DNA of 22,445 nucleotides from Botryllus schlosseri (Eukaryota > Chordata > Ascidiacea > Stolidobranchia > Styelidae), in the NCBI GenBank assembly GCA_000444245.1, contig KE601842.1:1-22445 (forward strand), in the 5' to 3' direction. Shown here one piece after another: positions 18,157-22,445 of this stretch. Numbering within the stretch: position 1 is the stretch's first letter; every line of letters starts with the position of its first letter. Position numbers and translations under genes: made by a program. The notes beneath the pieces were generated by a model. The model did no database searches. It saw only the letters and a program-made list of their open reading frames with translations, and was not told the origin of the DNA.

Positions 18157-18432
18157 TTAGTACTGCGTTAACAATAATCTCAAAAGTGTCCTGTAAAATA
18201 CAGAGTTGAAAACGGTTGATACCATCCGGCGCAGACAATCGACAAATGCAGTAAGCCTATCGGTGTAGTTGCTTATCCCGAATATCACTTCTCTGTCATT
18301 CTGGGAAAATATCAGATGTATTTTGAATCGCGTCAAGTCAGTAAATGTGAATTGATGATGAACAACGATAGCGGGGGTATAACTGGCGTCAATATCTGGA
18401 GTTGCGCGTAGCAGGCATCGAATGTGAAGCAT
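18157..18432 (-). CDS. Possible exon, unidentified
   Basis: A 91-codon minus-strand frame includes YTPAIVVHHQFTFTDLTRFK, FSQNDREVIFGISNYTDRLT and a hydrophobic C-terminal end. AG acceptor-like (CGCAACTCCAG at about 18386) and GT donor-like (ATG|GTATCA at about 18218) sites bracket the best part. I recognise no family. It could be a real exon or a long chance frame. Confidence 0.25.
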   Translation of the reverse strand: MLHIRCLLRATPDIDASYTPAIVVHHQFTFTDLTRFKIHLIFSQNDREVIFGISNYTDRLTAFVDCLRRMVSTVFNSVFYRTLLRLLLTQY

Positions 18433-18799
18433 GGATCGTCGATTGCATCGTTAGTCATGACCCGACTTCCAGTATTTGGAGGCAATCGAGGCCTCATCGA
18501 TTCCAGAGCAATGCATATTTCCTACGCCATTCCAGATTACGGAAATAATACGCATTTCAGTGGCGTTTCATTTATTTACAAATGCAACGGCTCCAGAATG
18601 TAGATTAAATATGTGGATCACTCTACCAACGTCATTACTGCTCGCATTTCTCAGATCTCGTGACAAATTATTTTCCGCAAATATCTCAAGCGCGCATTCT
18701 GAATGTTCTGTTCAAGCTATTTTTCTGGAGCATATTCCCGCAGATATTGTGTATATGGTTTAGTTTCATCGAATAGATTTTCGTCTTATTCTAATCTAA

Positions 18800-18930
18800 A
18801 GCACGGGGTTCTTAATTGGGCTGTCCGCGGACTAGTTTTAAGGGGTCCATGAAAGGCCAATGTTAAACCTACATCTATACAGGGATGCCACTGAGATATT
18901 TCGGAATAAGTCAGACGTGGTGACCAAATA
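18800..18930. mobile_element. hAT-like fragment
   Basis: GGGGTTCTTAATTGGGCTGTCC and AAGGGGTCCATGAAAGG recall the outer part of hAT (Charlie-like) elements. No ends or target duplication were established. Confidence 0.35.
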
Positions 18931-19560
18931 AACCCAGAAAAACCCAGATCCTATATTTCACTCAAATATCGATAAAATGGCTGTGAAACTGGAGCCTGAC
19001 AGTCAGCAATTACAGTAATACAATCATAGAAGCCTTTGATATGGAATCTCCAACAGTTCATACTATACATTTTGTACACTGTAAATATGTTGTTTTCCTC
19101 TCGACGCAATGGTATGAGTAAACGAGACAATTGGTGCACCGCGTCAATACTTGATGGTGTATTAAATATATCATCGCACTGCGACTGTCCGTAACAGTGC
19201 CATCCATTCTCTATTTCTGACGGTTATTTTCATGTATTTTCATTGACCTGACCAGGTTGAAAGTGATAGCCTTCGATTGATTAATCCTGGGACAATCACT
19301 TTGATCTGGGATAATGACATAGACCCATGCACGTTTGGTCCAAAACAATAACTGCCAAATCATGAAATTCGGAGTATATTCGAATGTGTTGCTGATAACC
19401 AACGCCTCAGACTAAATTGCTGGGGGCGTCCAACTGTCTCTCCGTGTGTCCCTGTAGGAGCTAAATATATTCAGATAACAATATGATGTATTAGTCCGAT
19501 CATCACCGGGTCTACCCATGTGCAGCGCATACTATATACTGTTACATGTTATTTATCGAC

Positions 19561-20228
19561 ACAACGAATTTGTTGAGGTGATACTAGCACTCAAGTCTTT
19601 ATTCGTTTTCCCATGAGTCGCCCTACGAAGATGACTCTTTGCAACCTGAAGGTTACAATTCAATCCAGAAACCCAGGTGATGCACAAAAAAACAGATCTG
19701 GCAAGAAAACCCAGGAGTGGGTCATCATAGGTCACAATAGACACACTTACGATACTAACACCATTGCACTCCAACTGGTATTCAGGCGGCGACGAGAGCT
19801 GGGCGTAAAATGACGGCGTTTTTTAGCCATCCTTGATACACGCAACCAACCCAAAATTTAGGTTTAGAAAATGTAGTAAATTATTTTCTACATGACTCAA
19901 CTATATACCGTCGGCAGCTGGGAATTGCATTGTCGTCTTTTTGTAGCAATCCACCTTGGATGGTTCTGGAAAATTGAAATTTATTCATTGATATGCAATC
20001 TGTATATATTGTTTCGTGCTTTTGCAGCGACAACCTTATGGAGATGGAGACTCATGAACTCTTAAAGTCACAAAATCATGGAAATTGCGAGTCACTTCGA
20101 AAAGCGACCTCAAATCTGAAGCTCCTTGTGCTTACGATAAATAATAATCACGCATTCTTCCGCGCTCCAAGTTATTTTCCCATTCATCGTTTCCCCTTTC
20201 AAGGAAACGAGACCCGTGCTCGAATGTA
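19561..20228 (+). CDS. Possible two-exon C-terminal gene end, unidentified
   Basis: A strong acceptor (TTTCGTGCTTTTGCAG) ends at 20027. The following frame, in phase 2, runs from DNLMEMETHELLKSQ to a TAA after NETRARM at 20226-20228. Upstream, a frame reading HESPYEDDSLQPEGYNSIQK ends at a phase-2 donor-like CCCAG|GTGATG near 19676 and could join it. This is a speculative pairing without family support. Another frame after the same acceptor gives only RQPYGDGDS-stop. Confidence 0.2.
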
Positions 20229-20229
20229 A

Positions 20230-21580
20230 GAAGAGGATCCTTGCCGTAATACGTACGTGAACGGTCGATAGCGCGCGCACCAGCACACAAAATGTATTAT
20301 GAATTTATGAAAGTGTGTAAATGGTATATATACAATATAGGCATATACGTCATCAGCAATCCAGGTCGAAGATAAATGACATGATGCGATGGACGCAGTT
20401 TAACCAGGAGATGGCTCCCGAAGAATCAGGAAACGCTATGTTTATAACGTACAGCCGCAACTGACCCATCGAACCATTAATAATATATAGAAAGCACACA
20501 AAAATCATGTACACATGGTATATAATATACACGAAAACGCACGCACATCAGGGACTCGAATCGTTTGTATTTGAAATTACGCTGCTGTTTATGTAGGATT
20601 TCGAGAATCAGATCGAGATTAAATAAGCTAATAATTTGATGGATATAGATTTATTTATAGTTTTAATAATTTTTCGCATGGTAGTGCCTCGACGTCCCGC
20701 AACAATGCCGAATATTTATGAAACGTAAATACCAAAATCAAGCGTGACAGTAATTTAGATTGTTATTTATACATCGGATTCATGAGATTGACGGTGATCG
20801 CCGACATGCGTTGAGATTACAGCTATAATATTCTGTACGCTACACAATGGTAACCACACAGCGAGGTCGACTCCACAATTCCTACCGAAGCGTTGGATGG
20901 AGGTGTATCCACTATCCATGCTCCTCTTCGCCATCCATAATCCGCGTAAGCGGTGTCTTACGAAAGCCTAGAACGGTGCCAAATGATCAGTGTGGTCGAA
21001 ACACCATGAAAACCAAAACTGGCAAAACCACATCACGCATTGTGAGTGAGTCTTCACAGTCTTACGATTGTCAGCCACGGGTTAAGTAAAATATATTTTG
21101 ATTGCTAGCGTCATTGCTTTACTAGAACACGCAGCGAAAGAACCCGGTTTGTGGAGATGTGCATAGTCACAATACATGTTTCCTCGGCATACAATCACGA
21201 TGACTCTTTCAAAAGAAAACCCCGCAAACTAAAAGATATGAAATTTGGCATATTATGCAATTTCATCCTTACCTAACCATGTCAATTTCAACAAATTTCC
21301 TTCAGATATCATTCTTTTCCCTCGTCAGTGACAATTTTCCGTGTATACTGATCACTTAATTATTATGGGGTAGGTTTGTCACTAATTGTTTGTTCAAGAG
21401 ATCGATATAAATTGCATGGAAATGCGGTATCCGATTAGATTTTATTTGTTTGCAGTTTTTTCTGTATCATTATTCATATTGTGTCCACATCATTGGTAAA
21501 TTTTACGCCATGCCACTAACAGTTTGTATGATTCCTGAGCTGCGGACTTATAACATAACTCGACCCGTTTTCGTTCTATA
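20230..21580. other. No gene recognised
   Basis: AT-rich with scattered short frames. The 80-codon plus-strand frame at 20847-21089 is basic and Ser-rich without motifs. Confidence 0.4.
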
Positions 21581-21581
21581 G

Positions 21582-21738
21582 GAGCCCAGATAAGCCTCCA
21601 ACACTTTGGACGGGGTTTTGGAGACAACCTCTGTGAGATCCTAACCCGAGATCGATTAGTGTTGCAGCTGTGTAACGTACCGGTACTCGCCACCCAATAT
21701 TTGCAGATATTTCCGAGAATCACAATTCATTCTCGATA
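21582..21738 (+). CDS. Possible terminal exon, unidentified
   Basis: A good acceptor (GTTTTCGTTCTATAG) precedes a phase-1 frame AQISLQHFGRGFGDNLCEIL, then TRDRLVLQLCNVPVLATQYL and a stop after ITIHSR. It looks protein-like but I cannot assign a family, and no partner exon was found. Confidence 0.22.
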
Positions 21739-22093
21739 AGTTCCATTCTAAACAATGGCTTTCATATAGTATCGGTCTGGAATATGATATATATTGTTAT
21801 GCAGAGAAGCGCGATGAGGTATTCTATTGGTTCCCGGTGTTGCCGATATACTTCGTTGACGTCAGTATTGACCTCAATATTTGATATCACTGGTTTGCAA
21901 TCAAACAACTTAGCTTATAATCCATCCTGGGTTTATTGTGGGAGCGTTTTCAAGTCCGTCACAAGTATCGTCAGGTTGCGATTTACCTTCAGCTATATTC
22001 ACGATTCTTATATGTTTAGACCGCCATCGGATTTGACAGAATAATCTCGCCATCCTCGTTACCAATTCTTCATGAGATAGCAGCCATTTACCT

Positions 22094-22311
22094 ACTTGGA
22101 AATTATAGTGAGGCTTGCGGTTTCGTCGCTTTTCAAAAGGTTGTATACGACAGGCCGAACTAATGGGATCATGCAATATTCCCCTTTCCGAGGCAATGAC
22201 AACTGGAACGTTAATGTTTTTGAAAATAGCATTGACTATAATTTCGCAACAATGACTTTGGATTTCTCGCAACTTGAAACATTGCTCCTTCAAGCGACCC
22301 ACAAATGGCCG
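22094..22311 (-). CDS. Possible exon, unidentified
   Basis: A minus-strand open frame includes RLKEQCFKLREIQSHCCEII, NINVPVVIASERGILHDP and RRNRKPHYNFQV. A donor-like GTAG|GTAAATG ends it near 22094. The frame stays open beyond the donor for another ~60 codons. It is the longest unexplained frame on the right side, but no family is recognised. Confidence 0.22.
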
Positions 22312-22445
22312 GCAAATTTGGTGCGTTTAGTGATTGCGTCGTATTGAGTATACTACGTCCTAGCATACAGAATCTATATATATCATGGATAGACGAAGCG
22401 GACGATAAATGCCCCGTAGGTATTTTGCAACATCAATTAATTATA

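Noticed and set aside
20847-21089. 80-codon plus-strand frame starting with ATG
   Set aside because: Basic, Ser-rich, no family motif; comparable alternative frames overlap it.

Overview
This is an animal nuclear genome window. It is AT-rich, its genes are split by spliceosomal introns, and its intergenic and intronic DNA carries many hAT-type DNA transposons. Six introns visible here are only 55-61 nt long, so the species has a compact modal intron. Metazoan gene families (SLC18 vesicular amine transporter; beta-microseminoprotein-like secreted protein) together with tiny introns suggest an invertebrate, possibly an invertebrate deuterostome such as a tunicate. That last step is inference and weak.

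The centre and left of the window hold a minus-strand tandem pair of vesicular monoamine transporter-like genes (SLC18 family of the major facilitator superfamily). The right-hand copy (12120 down to 7899) can be read completely. Nine coding exons join in phase into a 465-residue, 12-TM protein that keeps the key VMAT residues (D29, K113, R164, N283, E290, D377, D404) and the Cys90/Cys302 pair. The left-hand copy starts at 3538, has a first exon of exactly the same length (109 nt, same phase) and a luminal-loop exon at 1004-858, and runs off the left edge. A possible decayed third first exon lies near 12928-13000.

The most interesting structure is at the left edge (1-575). It is a roughly 130-bp tandem repeat. 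Read on the minus strand, each intact unit is a 75-nt phase 1-1 exon flanked by AG and GT, separated by 55-61-nt introns. Each encodes a 25-residue Ser/Thr-rich segment with two N-glycosylation sequons. They sit exactly where the glycosylated TM1-TM2 luminal loop of the left-hand transporter should continue, and their phase fits. A fourth unit is dead: both splice sites are lost and it has an in-frame stop. I read this as tandem amplification of a glyco-loop mini-exon in a vesicular transporter.

Right of the transporters (17459 down to about 15447) lies a minus-strand gene for a small secreted Cys-rich protein resembling beta-microseminoprotein/MSMP or a single VWC domain. Its first two exons are well supported and its third is a candidate.

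Mobile DNA: a non-autonomous hAT at 6671-7850 with a perfect 8-bp target duplication lies 41 nt beyond the stop of the complete transporter. Another hAT-like element (1170-2632) lies in intron 1 of the left gene. It is inserted in one of two near-identical 159-bp repeats, and the other repeat preserves the empty site. Several hAT ends and fragments lie elsewhere (3730, 4374, 8990-9180, 10458, 15372, 18805). The right-hand 5 kb shows only short open frames that I cannot identify.
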